NCBI GenBank assembly: GCA_028583685.1
Contig: JAMXIF010000073.1
Coordinates: 1,563,857-1,627,856 of the forward strand
Length of the DNA: 64,000 nt
Reading direction: 5' to 3'
Source: Petaurus breviceps papuanus
Taxonomy: Eukaryota > Chordata > Mammalia > Diprotodontia > Petauridae
The position numbers and the translations under genes were made by a program. Shown here piece after piece: positions 23,045-35,903 of the stretch; positions within the stretch are counted from its first letter, which is position 1; each line of letters begins with the position of its first letter. The notes under the pieces are model-generated. The model worked only from the letters and a program-made list of their open reading frames with translations, did not search any database and was not told the origin of the DNA.

Positions 23045-23560
23045 AAGACATTTCAGTCAAGAAGAATGGTTTGCATATGAAAATTTTCTCCAAGTTACTA
23101 ATAAGAAAAACACAAATCAAAACAACTTCATAAAGCCTTCACTTCTCACCTAGCAAATTGAAAAAGGTAGAAAAAGGTGGAATGAGTCAGTGTTAAAGGG
23201 TCTGTGGAATGATAGCCATAGTAATACATTGTTGGTAGAGCTGTGAATTGGTCCAAAAGTTCTAGAAAAGCAATGAAATTGTGCTTTAAAAAGTGGCGAA
23301 AATATCCATACCCTCTGGTCAAGAAATTCCACTACTGGACAAATATCACAAGTAGGACAGTAGCAGAAATTAAAGTCCCATATAGGCTAAAATATTGATA
23401 GCAACACTGTTTTTGGTGTAGCAAAGAATTGGATCTAAAGAGATCACCATTAACTTCTGGAATAGTTAAATAAACTGTGGTCCATGAATATACGGTAATG
23501 AAATATTTCACTGTTAAGAAATATTTTATATTCATTAATATAAAATGAAATAAACAGCAA
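23045..23560 (+). mobile_element. Old LINE-1 ORF2 3' fragment
   Basis: Degraded sense L1 that follows the ORF2 C-terminal order seen in the younger copies at 6300-6800 and 41400-41900: 'gacatttcagtcaagaag', 'cacaaatcaaaacaac', 'gttggtagagctgtgaattgg', 'aaattccactactgg', 'tgatagcaacactg', and 'ctggaatagttaaataaactgtgg'. It is much more diverged than those copies. Confidence 0.8.
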
Positions 23561-23899
23561 AACAGTTTTTAGGTCAATATGCAGCCTGTAAGGATCCTTA
23601 TGTACAACTTAGTGTACTTCATTTCTATTTGAGTTGACACCACTGGCCTAGAAGATTAAGCATTTAAGTAATTTACTAGAGCCACATATCCATAGCAGAG
23701 GTAAGACTTTAATGTGGTTCTACCAAGCTTGAGGCTGAATCTCTACTACTATTAGTAAGCAATAACATGGTCAAAGTTCACTTGTAAGTTTGGTGGGTCA
23801 GAACCCACTTTTAACTTTACTCTCAGCCTCAACATTCGCTGTCTCTATAACCAAAAAGTAACCAACAATCGCCTTCAACCTAAGTTGTTGAAAAACTAA

Positions 23900-24075
23900 G
23901 TAAGTGCCTAACTCTACCAGTTTTGAACCTAGCATAATTGTCTAGTCTCAGCTTTACTGTTTAACAAATGTGTGACTATTTAATTACTAGCATCAGTTTT
24001 CTCCTCTGTAAATGAGAACATTGGAGTATATAATCTCTAAAGTCCCTTCTACATAAAAAATCTACTGATTCTATA
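23900..24075 (+). mobile_element. MIR-related SINE
   Basis: 'gtgtgactatttaattactag', 'cagttttctcctctgtaaatg' and 'tataatctctaaagtccctt' match the sense MIR core and tail. The following 24080-24700 holds nothing I recognise. Confidence 0.65.
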
Positions 24076-27000
24076 CTTGTATCATCATTGTTTGTATATA
24101 AGTAAGAACACAAAATGTCTATGCAATCCTGGGAAATTATATTAAATTTTCAGTACCCTCACAACTGACTCTAAGTTTAAGAGAAGTTGCCAAACTGCAT
24201 TGACAACATGGGCCTCATACCTAGTAAGTATATAATAAAGGCTTATTCACTAATATATAGATTTATACAGATATTAACATGCTTACATACATGAACATTC
24301 AAGAATTTTCCATTCTCATGGTGCCAAAAGTTTCATAAATGCCAAACTGTCTGGGAGTTGATGTGGCCATTTTTTCTCATATCAAGTGAAATACCTCAGT
24401 TCCTTTGATTATTTCACATCTGTGGAAATGATTATATTTTGTGAACTCTGGTAAATATCACACTTCTCAGACAATTCACTGCCTTCTTACCATGGAGAGA
24501 TTCTGTCTTCTCTTCTGATATCTCTCTGCCCTTTCATTTTCCTTTGGCAGTCTGGTCCTCATCTGCCTGTCACATCAAGAAATTAGTAATTCTGGGCCTT
24601 ATACTTTGCTAGATAACACAGAGGTATTCATCACTTGTTACCACAGAAACATTCTCCTAAACTTGTGTGTAGATTTAAATTTTGTAATAAAATCACTTGA
24701 AAAACATTTAGAGGGAACTTTGGGGAGCCAAGATGGGAGAGTAAGCAGTAAGTCACTGTAACTCTCACAAAGTCACCTCCATACAACTATAAGATAGCAC
24801 CCCAAAACAAATTATGGAAAAGCAGAACCAGCAAAAAGATGGTGTGAAACAATCTTTGAGCTCAAGAAACTTGGAACAGGAAAGATCTGTCTCACTCAGG
24901 TAAAAGATGAACACAGTCTTGTAGAGGAAATGTCCCAAGAAATCAGCATCAAGCCCCACCTCAGCAAACAAGTGATGGATCTTGAGCCCCAGTACAGTGG
25001 AAAAGGCAAATGCCAACACTTGGACCCTCCATGTGCCTCAGCATAGCCAGAGAAATGGGCATATTCCAATTCTAAGAATTGCCACATGCTTCAGTATAGC
25101 CCTGGGCAAACAGAAAGCCTCCAGAGGACAGACCAACAATGCTTCAGTGTATACCCAGGGAAACAAAGAAACACCTTAGGCTCAGTAGATGCCATACATT
25201 GGCATTTCAGTACCAGGTGAACTTCTAAACCCCTACAGTCTTTAGCAGCACCAGCCACCCCAAATCCCAGCCCCTTGTTACAGTACCAGCCACAAAGGTC
25301 CTCCATGGGCCTCAGGGAAACGTCAGTGCATCATGAGCTAAACAAGTAGGGCTACAACTCAGGCTGCAAGCCTGAGACCCTTTCACCCTGGAACTAGAGC
25401 TCAAATTTAAAAGAAACGAAAAAGACCAAAAAAGGATAAACGAAAAACAACAAAAACAGAATCTGACCACAGAAAATTATAATGGTGACAGGAAAGATCA
25501 AGACACAAATGATAAAACTTCTATGGCAAAAGACCAAACAAAATGGGAAGTGATCTCCAAGCCCAGAAAGAACTCATGGAATAGTTCAAAAGGGAGCTTA
25601 AAAATCATATAAGAGAAGTAGAAGCAAAATTGGGAGGAGAATTGACACTGATGAAAAAGAATTATGAAAAAAAAAGAGTCAATACCTTGGAAAAAGAAAA
25701 CTGTTTAAAAAGTAGAATTGACATATGGAGAGGAGATACAAAAATCCACTGAAGAAAACAATGACCTAAAAAGACCCATTAGCCAAATAGAAAAGAATAT
25801 ACAAAAGCTAATTAAGGAAAACAACTCCTTAAAATTTAAATTAGGCAAGTGGAATCTAATGACTCTATGAGACATCAAGAATTGATCAAACAAGTTCAAA
25901 AGAATGAAAAAATACAAGATAATATGAAATACCTCATGGGAAAAATAACTGACCCGGAAAATAGATCCAGGAGAGACAATGTCAGAATTATTTCAATTAC
26001 CTGAAAGTCATCATCATCATCAAGGACTTGGCCAGTATCTTTCAAGAAATTATCAAGGAAATCTACCCTCATATCCTGGAACCAGAGGGCAAAATAGGCA
26101 TTGAAAGAGTCAACTGATCATGTTAGTAAAGAGATACCAAAGTAAATACTCCAAGGAACATTATTGCCAAATTTCAGAAATATTAGGTCAAGGAAGAAGT
26201 ACTGCAAGTGGCTAGAAACAATCCAAATAGCAAGGAGCTGCAACCAGGATTACACAAGACTTAACAGCTCCAATGTTAAAAGAATGGAGGTCATGGGACA
26301 TGATATTCCAGAAGGCAAAAGTACTAGGACTATGAAAGAAAAATCACTTACCTCATTAAAATAAGCAAAATACATCAAGTGAAAAAAATCATCACTCAAT
26401 TAAATAGAAGAATTTCAAGCCTTTATAAGGAGAAAACCAGAACTAAACCAAAATTTTGACCTCCACTCTCAAGACCCAAGAGAAGCATAGACATGTAAAA
26501 AGGGAAAAAGAGAACAGAAGGGATTCAATAGAGCTAAACCATTTACAGTCCTATGTGATAAGATGATACATGTAGCTCTTAAAATTTGTATCACTAGCAG
26601 TAAAGATAGAAGGAATATAAATAGACAGAAGATACAGGTATATAGTGAATTTGAAGAAAGGACATAAAAAGGTAAGGGATGAGAAAGAGTAGTACAATAT
26701 GTGCAGAGGGAAGGGAGAAATAGAATGGGATCAATTATTTCCCATGAAAGGGAGCGAAAGATCTATTACAATGAAGGGGAAGATGGGAGGCTAGGGATGG
26801 GTATCTCTTGAACCCTTACACTCATCAATATTGACCCAAAGAGGGAATAATATACTATCAGCTGAATATAGAAGTCTATATTACCTGACAGGGAAGAAGG
26901 AGAGGGGGAGATTAAGTAACGTGTGAGGTGGGATAACAGAAAGAAGTACAGATCAGGGGACATGATAGAGAGAAACAAAACATTAAAGAGGAGGGAAGGG

Positions 27001-27090
27001 TGAAAGGACATAGAGAACAAATAGAAGGAGAGTAAGATGGAAGGAAATACACAGTTAACAATCACAATTGTGAATGTCAGTGGGAGGTGC

Positions 27091-27303
27091 TTCCTCTTCA
27101 CAGGGACTAAACCTTCTCTTGGGTTTCTTCAGATTCTCCCTGAATGTCCCAGAAGGGTGAATGTTCTGTCCCTACTCTATAGTTTCACCACTTTGTGTTT
27201 GCACAGAGATGCTATGTTTTTTTTTTCTTTTTTGTGGGAGAAACCGTGAGAGCTTGGAATTTTCTGACGTGCTCTGACATCTCCTCAGAATCCTCTCCAG
27301 AAA
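27091..27303 (+). other. Foreign segment replacing part of the L1 endonuclease
   Basis: Copy B follows L1 ORF2 up to 'gtgaatgtcagtgggagg' (27072-27089) and again from 'aactagatcttgctaaaagg' (about 27302). The roughly 213 bp between have no similarity to the endonuclease in copy A (about 5729-5975) or to other parts of the window that I can see. They include a T-run at 27217-27233. Origin unknown. Confidence 0.5.
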
Positions 27304-29432
27304 CTAGATCTTGCTAAAAGGTACCATTTTCAATGGAACAATATAAATAGTAAACATATATTCACCACGTGGTATACCATCCAGATTCCTAGGAAGAAGT
27401 TAAGTGAGTTACAGGAATAGACAGCAAAACTACACTAGTGGGAGACCTCAACTGTCCCCTTCCAGAACTTGAAAAATCCAACCAAAAAAAAAAACAAGCT
27501 AAAAAGAGACTAAAAAGATCAATAGAATATTAGAAAAGTTAGAAATGACAAATTTGGGGGAAAAAAACTAAACAGAAACACAAAGTATATATTTTTTTCT
27601 CAGCAGCACATAACACCTACACAAACCTTGATCACATATTAGGGCATAAAACCTTCAAAATAAAATATATAAGGCAGAAATATTTAATGTATCCTTTTCA
27701 GATCACAATGCAAAAAAAGTGAATGCAACAAAAGGCAATGGAGAGACAGATTAAAAATTAATTGGAGACTAAATAATCTAATCCTGAGGAATAAGTAGTT
27801 AAAGAGCAAATCACAGGAACAATAAATAATTTCACTAAAAATAATGAAAACAATAAAACAATGTTCCAAAATTCATGAGATGCAGCCAAAGTATTACTTA
27901 TAAGAAAATTTATTTCTCTAAATTCTTACATCAACAAAATTTTAAAAAAGCAAAGATCAATGAATTGGGTATGCAACTAAAAAACTAGAAAGAGAACAAA
28001 TTAAAAATCTCTAATTAAGTACCATTTGGGAATCCCCAAAATAAAAGGTAAGATTAATGATTGAGAGTTAAAAAAACCTATTGAGCTAATAAATAAATCC
28101 ACTAGCTCTTTTTGGGGGGAAAAACAACAATATAAATTAGATATTTGTTAATTTGATTTTAAAAAAAAGAAAGAAAAAAACCAAATATCCAGTATCAAAA
28201 ATTAAAAAAAAAAAAGGATGAAATCACCACCAGTGAAGAACAAATTAAAACAATCATTAGGAAATTATTTACCTAATTGCATGCCCCCCAAAATCTGACA
28301 ATCTGAGAGAAATCAATGAATATTTCTGAAAATATAAATTACCTAGATGAGCAGATCAGGAAACATAATGTTTAATCTCCCCATCTTAAAGAAAAGAAAT
28401 TGAATAAATGTTAAAACACCTTAAGAAAAAAAAATTCCAGTCAGACAGGTTCGCAAATTAATTCTACCAAATATTAAAAAAAAACAATTCCAATACTATA
28501 TAAATTATTAGGAAATAATAGATAACAAGAGTCCTACCAAACTCTTTTTATGACACAAATGTGGTGCTGATGCTTAAACCAAGGAGAGCTAAAACAGAGA
28601 AAAAAAAATGTAGACCGCTTTCCCTACAGAATATTGATGCATACATTTTGAACAAAATATTAGAAAGATGATTGCAGTAATATATCACAAGGATTTTTTA
28701 AATTACTGATTTTAGTTTACAACATTCAGTTCCACAATCCCTTGTGTTTCAAATTTTCTCCCTTTCCTCCATTCCCCAATGGGGAAATGCAATAAAATAT
28801 AGGATCTAGAAATACCTTCACATTAAACATTAGTCAGGTTGGAGTGAACAATGAGGAAGAAGAAACAAAACAACAAAAAAGAGAGCAAGTAGTTTGCTTC
28901 AATCTGCATTCAGACTCTAGTTTTTTTCTCTGGATGTGGGTATTTCTTTCCATAATGAGTCTTTTGGAGTTGTCTTATAACCTTGCATTGCTGAGAGGAA
29001 CCCAATCCATCATAGTCATCACACATATATTGTGTCTGTAATTGTGTATAAATTGCTCTTGGTTCTGCTCTTCTCACTCAGCATCAGTTTGTATAAGCCT
29101 CTCCAGGTAAATATGAAGCCCATCTTCCCCTCATTTCTTATGGCACAATAGTATTCCATTACATTCATATACCACAACTTGTTTAGCCATTCCCCAATTG
29201 ATGGGCATCCCTTCCATTTCCAGGTCTTGACAACCACAAAAAGAGCACTATAACTATTTTTGTACATATGGGTCCTTTTCCCACTTCTATGATCTCTTTG
29301 GGATACCACCGCAGAAATGGAATTGCTGGGTCAAAGGATATGAAATTATTTACAGCTCTTTGGGCATAGTCCCAGATAGCTGTCCAGAATGGTTTAATCA
29401 ATTCACAACTCCATCAACAATATGTTAGTGTT

Positions 29433-30723
29433 TGTAATAGTAATTGAATTTAAAGATCCCCCTGTATTGGCTTGGTTTTTGGTTTGATTGTGTTAAAACC
29501 CAGAGCTTGTGAATCCCACTTGTAGGATGGACTTGTTGACATGAAAAGAGAGGGCTGAACTGGGAGGAGCTGGTGATGTAAATTTAGAGAGACACAAGAA
29601 AAGAGAGAGCCAGAAGAACTTTTTGTAAGCAGCACCTTTGGAGGCAAAGAGAGACTGAGAGGATTGCTGAAGGCCAGTTTGAATTGCCCAGGACTTTTGA
29701 AAGCTGCCACCCAGAGCTGCCAAGGACTGAGGAGCACAGCTGTTATGCTGGTACTTTGTCTGTCTGTTTTGATGTTGTTTTGCCAGATTTGTCCACTGGT
29801 GAAAGATAGCCCTGTTAGGGGCGGCCAGGTGGCTCAGCGAGTAAGAGCACCGGCTCCAGTGTTGGGACGACCTGGAGATCGAATCCCGGGCTCAGACACT
29901 CAGCACCACACCCAGAAATAACTGGCCGTGTAACCTTGAGCAAGTTACTTAACCCCGATTGCTTAAAAAAAAAAAAAAAGATAGCCCTGTTGGTTCAGAG
30001 CTCCTGAAACTGTTCTGCAGAGAGTGAATTCTGTCCACTGGTGAAGGACAGTGCTGTTGTTGCAGGGGTCTTGGAACCTTGCTGTTGGTTCAGAAGCCCT
30101 GAAGAAGGATTTTCTTGTTGTGTGTTTACAGAAATCCTGGAAGGGGGTTTTGCTAATGTTTTCAGGAGTCCTAGGACTGTTCTGCAGACAGAGAATGAAT
30201 TAATGAAGACACTGACAATGTATCTTGTAGCCTTGCTAAGCTTTGTCTCCCCAGGAACAAAGATTGCTGAGGACTTGCCTCCTGTCAAGATGAAGAAAAG
30301 ACCTCCATTTGGGTATTAAATGCCGTGCTTAAGCTTGTTGTAACTTTGGGGTAGATTCAGTTGTGATCTAAGGGTAGGGAACTTTTGATCTTTTTTGTGT
30401 TCTGTGATTGAACAAATGAATGTACTTTACTTATGATTGGAAATTAAGCTCCATTTGAGAAGAGGGGCTTTGTGATGGACTAAATGAAGATACAGCCTAG
30501 GGGTGGAGTAGTATTTAGAAGAGGGACTTTGTAATTGATTAAATGAATGTAATGTCCAAGGGTGGGGTAGTACTTGGAGGTTATTTAATTACACTTAGTA
30601 AATGCTGTATTTTGAATGATGTCATATTTTGATTTGCTCTGTTCTTAATTTTTCACTGAATAAAATGGAGAGCACCTATGCTGGTGTTTTGAACCTTGGG
30701 AAGTTGCATGGCATTACATTCCA
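29433..30723 (+). mobile_element. Solo LTR (family 2) inside L1 copy C
   Basis: Interrupts the ORF2 3' part of copy C, which resumes at 'aatttttccacatcctc' (30727). It starts TGTAATAGTAATTGA and ends near CATTACATTCCA, and corresponds along its length to the LTR at 62751-63890. About 1.12 kb remain when the SINE at 29817 is left out. No internal retroviral sequence follows, so it is a solo LTR. No clean target duplication was found. The last bases are placed by alignment to the other copy. Confidence 0.85.
29817..29976 (+). mobile_element. tRNA-derived SINE inside the LTR
   Basis: Head 'ggggcggccaggtggctcag' with A-box, B-box-like 'gatcgaatccc', tail 'ccttgagcaagttacttaac' and an A-run. The perfect 15 bp duplication AAAGATAGCCCTGTT lies at 29802-29816 and 29977-29991. 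It shares the 'accggctccagtgttggga' block with the SINE at 2621-2761. It is the youngest level of this nest. Confidence 0.95.
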
Positions 30724-31705
30724 TTCCAATTTTTCCACATCCTCTCTAGCATTTGTCAATTTCCTGTTTTGTCATCTTAACCAATCTGACAGGTGAGATG
30801 TGGTAACTCAGAGTTGTTTTGTTTTGCATTTCTCTGATCAATAGTGATTTAGAGTATTTTTTCATATGCTTATAGATATCTTTAATTTCTTCCTCTGAAA
30901 ACTGTCTGTTCATATCCTTTGACCATCTATCTATTGAGGAATGACTTGTATTATTATAGATTTGACTCAATTCTCTGTATGTTTTAGACATGAGGCATAT
31001 ATCAAAAGCACTCTTTGTAAAAATTCTTTCCCAATTTTCTACTTCCCTCTCAATTCTACCTCTTGTTTGTTCATAAAATCTTCCCTTCTCCATAAATCCC
31101 ACAGGCAGACTCTTCCTTGCTCTCCCAGATTGCTTACAGACTCAGTCTTTATACCTAGATAATGGACCCATTTCAACTTGATTTTGGTATACGGTGTAAA
31201 ATATTGGTCTATGCCCAGTTTCTTCCATACAATACTCCAGTTTTCCCCGCAGGTTTTGTCAAATAGTGAGTTCTTATCGCCAAAACTGGGGTCTTTGAGT
31301 TTATCAAACAGTGGATTACTATAGTCATTGACTGCTATGTCTTGTGTACCTAATCTATTACACTGATATATTCCTCAGCCAGTAGCAAGCAGTTTTGATA
31401 ACTGCTGCTCTATAATACAGATTAAAATCTGCCATGGCTAGGCCACCTTCCTTAGTATGTCTTTTCATTAATTCCCTTGCTATTCTGGACCATTTATTCT
31501 TCCAAATGAATTTTGTTACTATTTTTTTCTAGCTCTATAAGATAATTTTTGGTAGATTGATTGGCATGGCACTAAATATGTAATTTAATTTAGGTAAAAT
31601 TGTCATTTTTATTACATTAGCTTGACCTGGACATGAGCAACTGATGTTTTTTCAATTATTTAGATCTGACTTTATTTGTATGAAAAGTTTTTTGTAATTA
31701 TGTTC

Positions 31706-31965
31706 TTATAGGTCCTGGGTTTGTTTGGGCAGGTGAATTCCCAAATATTTTATAATGTCTACAATAACTTTAAATAGAATTTCTCTTTTTATCTCTTGCT
31801 GTTGGATTTTGTTAGAAATATATAGGAATGCTGAGGATTTATATGGGTTTATTTTATATGCCACAACTTTGACAAATTTATTTATTATCTCAAGGAGATT
31901 TTTACTTGATTCTCTAGGATTCTCTAAGCATATAATCATATCATCTGCATAGAGTGATACTTTAG
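31706..31965 (-). pseudogene. L1 reverse transcriptase fragment (copy C)
   Basis: The minus-strand frame reads MIICLENPRESSKNLLEIINKFVKV, then YKINPYKSSAFLYISN and KYLGIHLPKQTQDL, directly after the 'gcagatgat' codons of the YADD catalytic box. This is the palm/thumb part of L1 RT, which copies L1 RNA at the nicked target. Confidence 0.9.
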
Positions 31966-33235
31966 TTTCTTCTTCAACTAATTTGATTTCTTCAATTCAT
32001 TTTTCTTCTTGTATTGCTACTTCTAATATTTCTAGCACCAAATAGAATAAGAGTGGTGATAGTGGACATCTTCGTTTCACCACTGATCATATTGGAAATG
32101 CTTCTCTCTTATCCCCATTATGTATTATACTTGCTGATGGTTTTAGATAGATGCTACTTATTATTTTTAGGAAGACTCTACTTATTCATATACTTTCTAG
32201 TGTTTTTAATAAGAATAGGTGTTGCATTTTTGTCAAAAGCCTTTTCTGCATCTGTTGAGATAGTTATATGGTTTCTGCTAGTTTTGTTGTTGATATGATC
32301 AGTTATCCTGATAGTTTTCCTAATATTGAACCATCCTTGCATCATGGAGTAAATCCTACCTGATTAAAGTGTATTGTTCTTATGGTAAGTTGCTATAGTC
32401 TTTTTGCTAATATTTTATTTAAAATTTTTGTATCTATATTCATGAGGGAAATTGGTCTATAATTTTCTTTCTCCATTTTGTCACTTCCTGATTTAGGTAT
32501 CAGTACCATACTTGTGTCATAAAAAGAATTTGATAGGACTCCTTCTTCTCCATTTTCCCCAAATAGAGTCCTAAAGTATTGGAATCAATTGCTCTTTAAA
32601 TGTTTGATAGAATTCACTAGTAAATCCATCTGGCCCTAGAGATTTTTACCTGGGGAGTTCACTGATGGCTTGTTCGATTTCTTTTTCTGAGATGGGGTTA
32701 CTTAAGTAATTTACTTCCTCTTCAATTAATCTGGGCAACTTATATTTTTGTAAATATTCATCCATTTCACTTAGATTGTGAAATTTATGTGCATACAGTT
32801 GGGAAAAATAATTCCTAATTATTGTTCTAATTTCCTCTTCATTGGAGGTAGATTAATCCTTTTCAGTTTTGATACAATTTGGTTTTCTTCTTTCTTTTTT
32901 AATCATATTCACTAAAATCTATCATTTTTATTGTTTTTTTTTCATAAAACCACCTCAGTTTTATTTATTAATTCAATAGTTTTCTTAATTTCAATTTCAT
33001 TAATCTGTCCTTTGGATTTCATTATTTCTAATTTATTATTTAATTGGGAATTTTCAATTTGTTATTTTTCTAGCTTTTTCAGTTGCATGCTCAATATATT
33101 GACCTCCATTTTCTCTATTTCATTCATGTATGAATTCAAGGATATAACCTTTCCCCTAAGAACTGCTTTTGGTGCCTCCCACAAGTTTTGGAATGTTGTC
33201 TCATTATTGTCATTCTCTTGAATGAAGTTCCTTAT

Positions 33236-33611
33236 CGGGGTATCTAGGTTGCACAGTTAATAGAGTGCTGGTCCTGGAGTCGGGAGGACCTGAGTTCAAA
33301 TCTGGCCTCAGACACTTAAAACTTGTTAGCTGTATGACTTTGGGCAAGTCACTTAACTCCAAATAGCCCCTCCAAAAAGTACAAATAAAAAAAAATCAAA
33401 AGGGATAAAATTCATAAAGCACTTATCTTAGTACCTGGCAAATAGCAGGTGATTAATACATGCTCATTTGAGGCAGCTAGGTGGTGCAGTGAATTGGCCC
33501 TGGAGTCAGGAGAACCTGAGTTACAATCTGGCCTCATACACTTAAAACTAGCCATGTGACCTTGGACAAGTCACTTAGCACCAATTGCCCTTCCAAAAAG
33601 CAAAAAAAAAA
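33236..33611 (+). mobile_element. Tandem SINE cluster inside L1 copy C
   Basis: Two tRNA-headed SINEs in the same orientation (about 33236-33392 and 33471-33611) are separated by about 75 bp resembling an L2/MIR 3' tail ('cctggcaaatagcaggtga'). Only the outer ends carry a duplication: AATGAAGTTCCTTAT (33221-33235) and AATGAAATTCCTAAT (33612-33626). Each head has a B-box-like GAGTTCAAATC or GAGTTACAATC. Confidence 0.85.
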
Positions 33612-33762
33612 AATGAAATTCCTAATTGTTTCTGTAATTTCTTCTTTGATCCACTCATTTTTAGGATTAAATTATTTAGTTTCCAATTAGTTTTTAGTCT
33701 ATCTTTCCATGGCCCTTTATTACATATAATTGTTATTGCATCATCATCTGAGGAGGATGCAT

Positions 33763-34002
33763 TTAATATTTATGCATTTCTGCACAGAATTGTGAGGTTT
33801 TTATGCCCCAGTACATTGTTAATTTTTGTGTATGTGACATGTGCCACTGAGAAGGTATATTCTTTTTATCCCCATTCAGTTTTCTCCAGAGATCTTTCAT
33901 ATCTACCCTCTCTAAAATTCTATTTCCCTCTTTAACTTCTTTCTTGTTTATTTTGAGGTTAGATTTATCAAGTGCAGAGAGGGGGAGTTTGAGGTCCCCC
34001 AA
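33763..34002 (-). pseudogene. L1 endonuclease fragment (copy C)
   Basis: Frame MGDLKLPLSALDKSN followed by LWRKLNGDKKN and a degraded 'TYTKIDYVLG'-like segment: the middle of the L1 endonuclease with the conserved GDLN-type catalytic block (here GDLK). Confidence 0.85.
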
Positions 34003-35325
34003 CAGTATAGTCTTGCTATCTATTTTTTCCTCTAATTCCCTTAACTTATCCTCTAGGAATTTGGTTGCTATACCACTTAGTGCATATGTTTAGCAATGAC
34101 ATTGCTTCATTTTTGATGGTGCTTTTAAGCAGAACACAGTTTCCTTCCTTGTCTCTTTTAATTTGGTCTATTTTTGCTTTTGCTTTATCTGAGAAAAGGA
34201 TTTCTACCCCTGCTTTTTTACTTTATCTGAAGCATAATATATTCTACTCCAGCCTTTTACTTTTATTGTGTGCATATACCCCTGTTTCAAATGTGTTTCT
34301 TGTAAACAGCGTATTGTAAGATTATGGTTTTTAAACCATTCTACTATTTCTCCCTTCTCCCTTCCCCTCCTTAAGAGTATTCCTCAGTATTCCCTCCCCA
34401 TGCATTCCCTTCCCTTTACATACCCTTTCCCCTTACTACTTTTTCCCTCCCTTCTAACCACTCTCCCTCCCCCCCCTTTTCCCCTCCTACTGCCTGTAGG
34501 GCACAATAGATTTTATACTTAACTGAGCATGTTTTCCCTCCTTGAACCCAAACCAATGAAAATAAATTTCATACAGTGCTCCTCTCCCTCCCTCCTTTCC
34601 CTCTATTATAATGAGTTTTTGTGTCTTTTTCCATTAAAATCCTAAAGTTATCTGATTATGTTAATCTGTCCTTGAATCAAAACGAGTGAGACTCATGTTA
34701 ATATAATGTTCATCTCCTTCCCTTCTTTCCTTTTCCTACACTGTGTTTTTGTGCCTCTGTGTGTAGCAAAATTTACCCTTTTCTGGCTTCTTTCCTTTTC
34801 TCCCATTACAATCCCTTTGCACCCCTTAATAAGACTTTTATTTATAATCTGATTAGATAATTTATACCCACACCCTCTATCTATGTATATCCCTTTTAAA
34901 TGTCAAAACAATTATACAATTCTCAGTATTGACAGGTATCAGCTTCCCATATAGGGATATAAACAGGTTGCCCTTATTGAATCACAGATTATGTGTGTAT
35001 GTGTGCATGTGTTTTCTTTACCTTTTTATGTCTCTCTTGAGTCTTTTATTTGGAGATCAAATTTTCCATTGAGCTCTTGCTTTTTTCTCAGGAAGGTCCT
35101 GAAGTCCCTTATTTCATTGAATGACCATCTTCTTGCATGAAAGATTATGCTCAGATTTTTTTTTTGTTTTTTGCTGATTATGTTCAGTTTTGCTGGATAG
35201 TTGAACCATGGTTGCAATCCAAGCTCTTTTGTCTTACAAAATATCATATTCCAGTCCCTCCAATATTTTAATGTAGAAGCTTCTAGGTCCTGTGTGATCC
35301 TGACTGTAGCTCCACAATAATTGAA

Positions 35326-35903
35326 TCATTTCTTTCTGGCTGCTTGCAGTATTTTCTTCTTGACTTGATAATTCTGGAATTTGGCCACAATATTTCTTGG
35401 AGTTTTCAATTTGGGATATAAAAGAGAACTAAAAGGGAGAAGTCCGGTGAATTCTTTCAATAATATTTTACCTTCTGGTTCTAGGACCTCAGGACAGTTG
35501 TCTTTTATAATTTCTTGGAGGATGTTGTTCAGGCTGCTTTTTTTTTCCATCATGGCTTTCTGGTAGCCCAATAAATTCGTAGATCATCTCTCCTAGATCT
35601 GTTCTCCAGGTCAGTTGTTTTTCCAATGAGATATTTTACATTTTCTTCTAATTTTTCAATCTTTATGTTTTGTTTGATTGATCCTTGATGCATCATAGAG
35701 TCATTAGCTTTTATTTGACTAACTCTAATTTTTGGTGAATTATTTTCCTTGGTTAGTTTTTGAAGCTCCTTTTCCATATATTCAGATTTCATTTTTAGGG
35801 AGGTATTTTCTCCAGTTAGATTTTGAACCTCCCATCCCAGTTCACAAATTTTACTTTTTAAGGATTTGTTTTCTTCAGTGAGATTTTTTTTCCATTTTGG
35901 CAA
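35326..35903 (-). pseudogene. L1 ORF1p (copy C), two overlapping frames
   Basis: The upstream frame (35903-35550) is a heptad-rich coiled coil with KELQKLTKENNS and ends in TTDLENRSRRDDLRIY. The downstream frame (35571-35326) continues with NILQEIIKDNCPEVLEPEGKI and FQNYQVKKKILQAARKK of the RNA-binding domain. The split frame shows one frame change at the ENRSRRD junction. ORF1p coats L1 RNA as a trimer. Confidence 0.9.
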
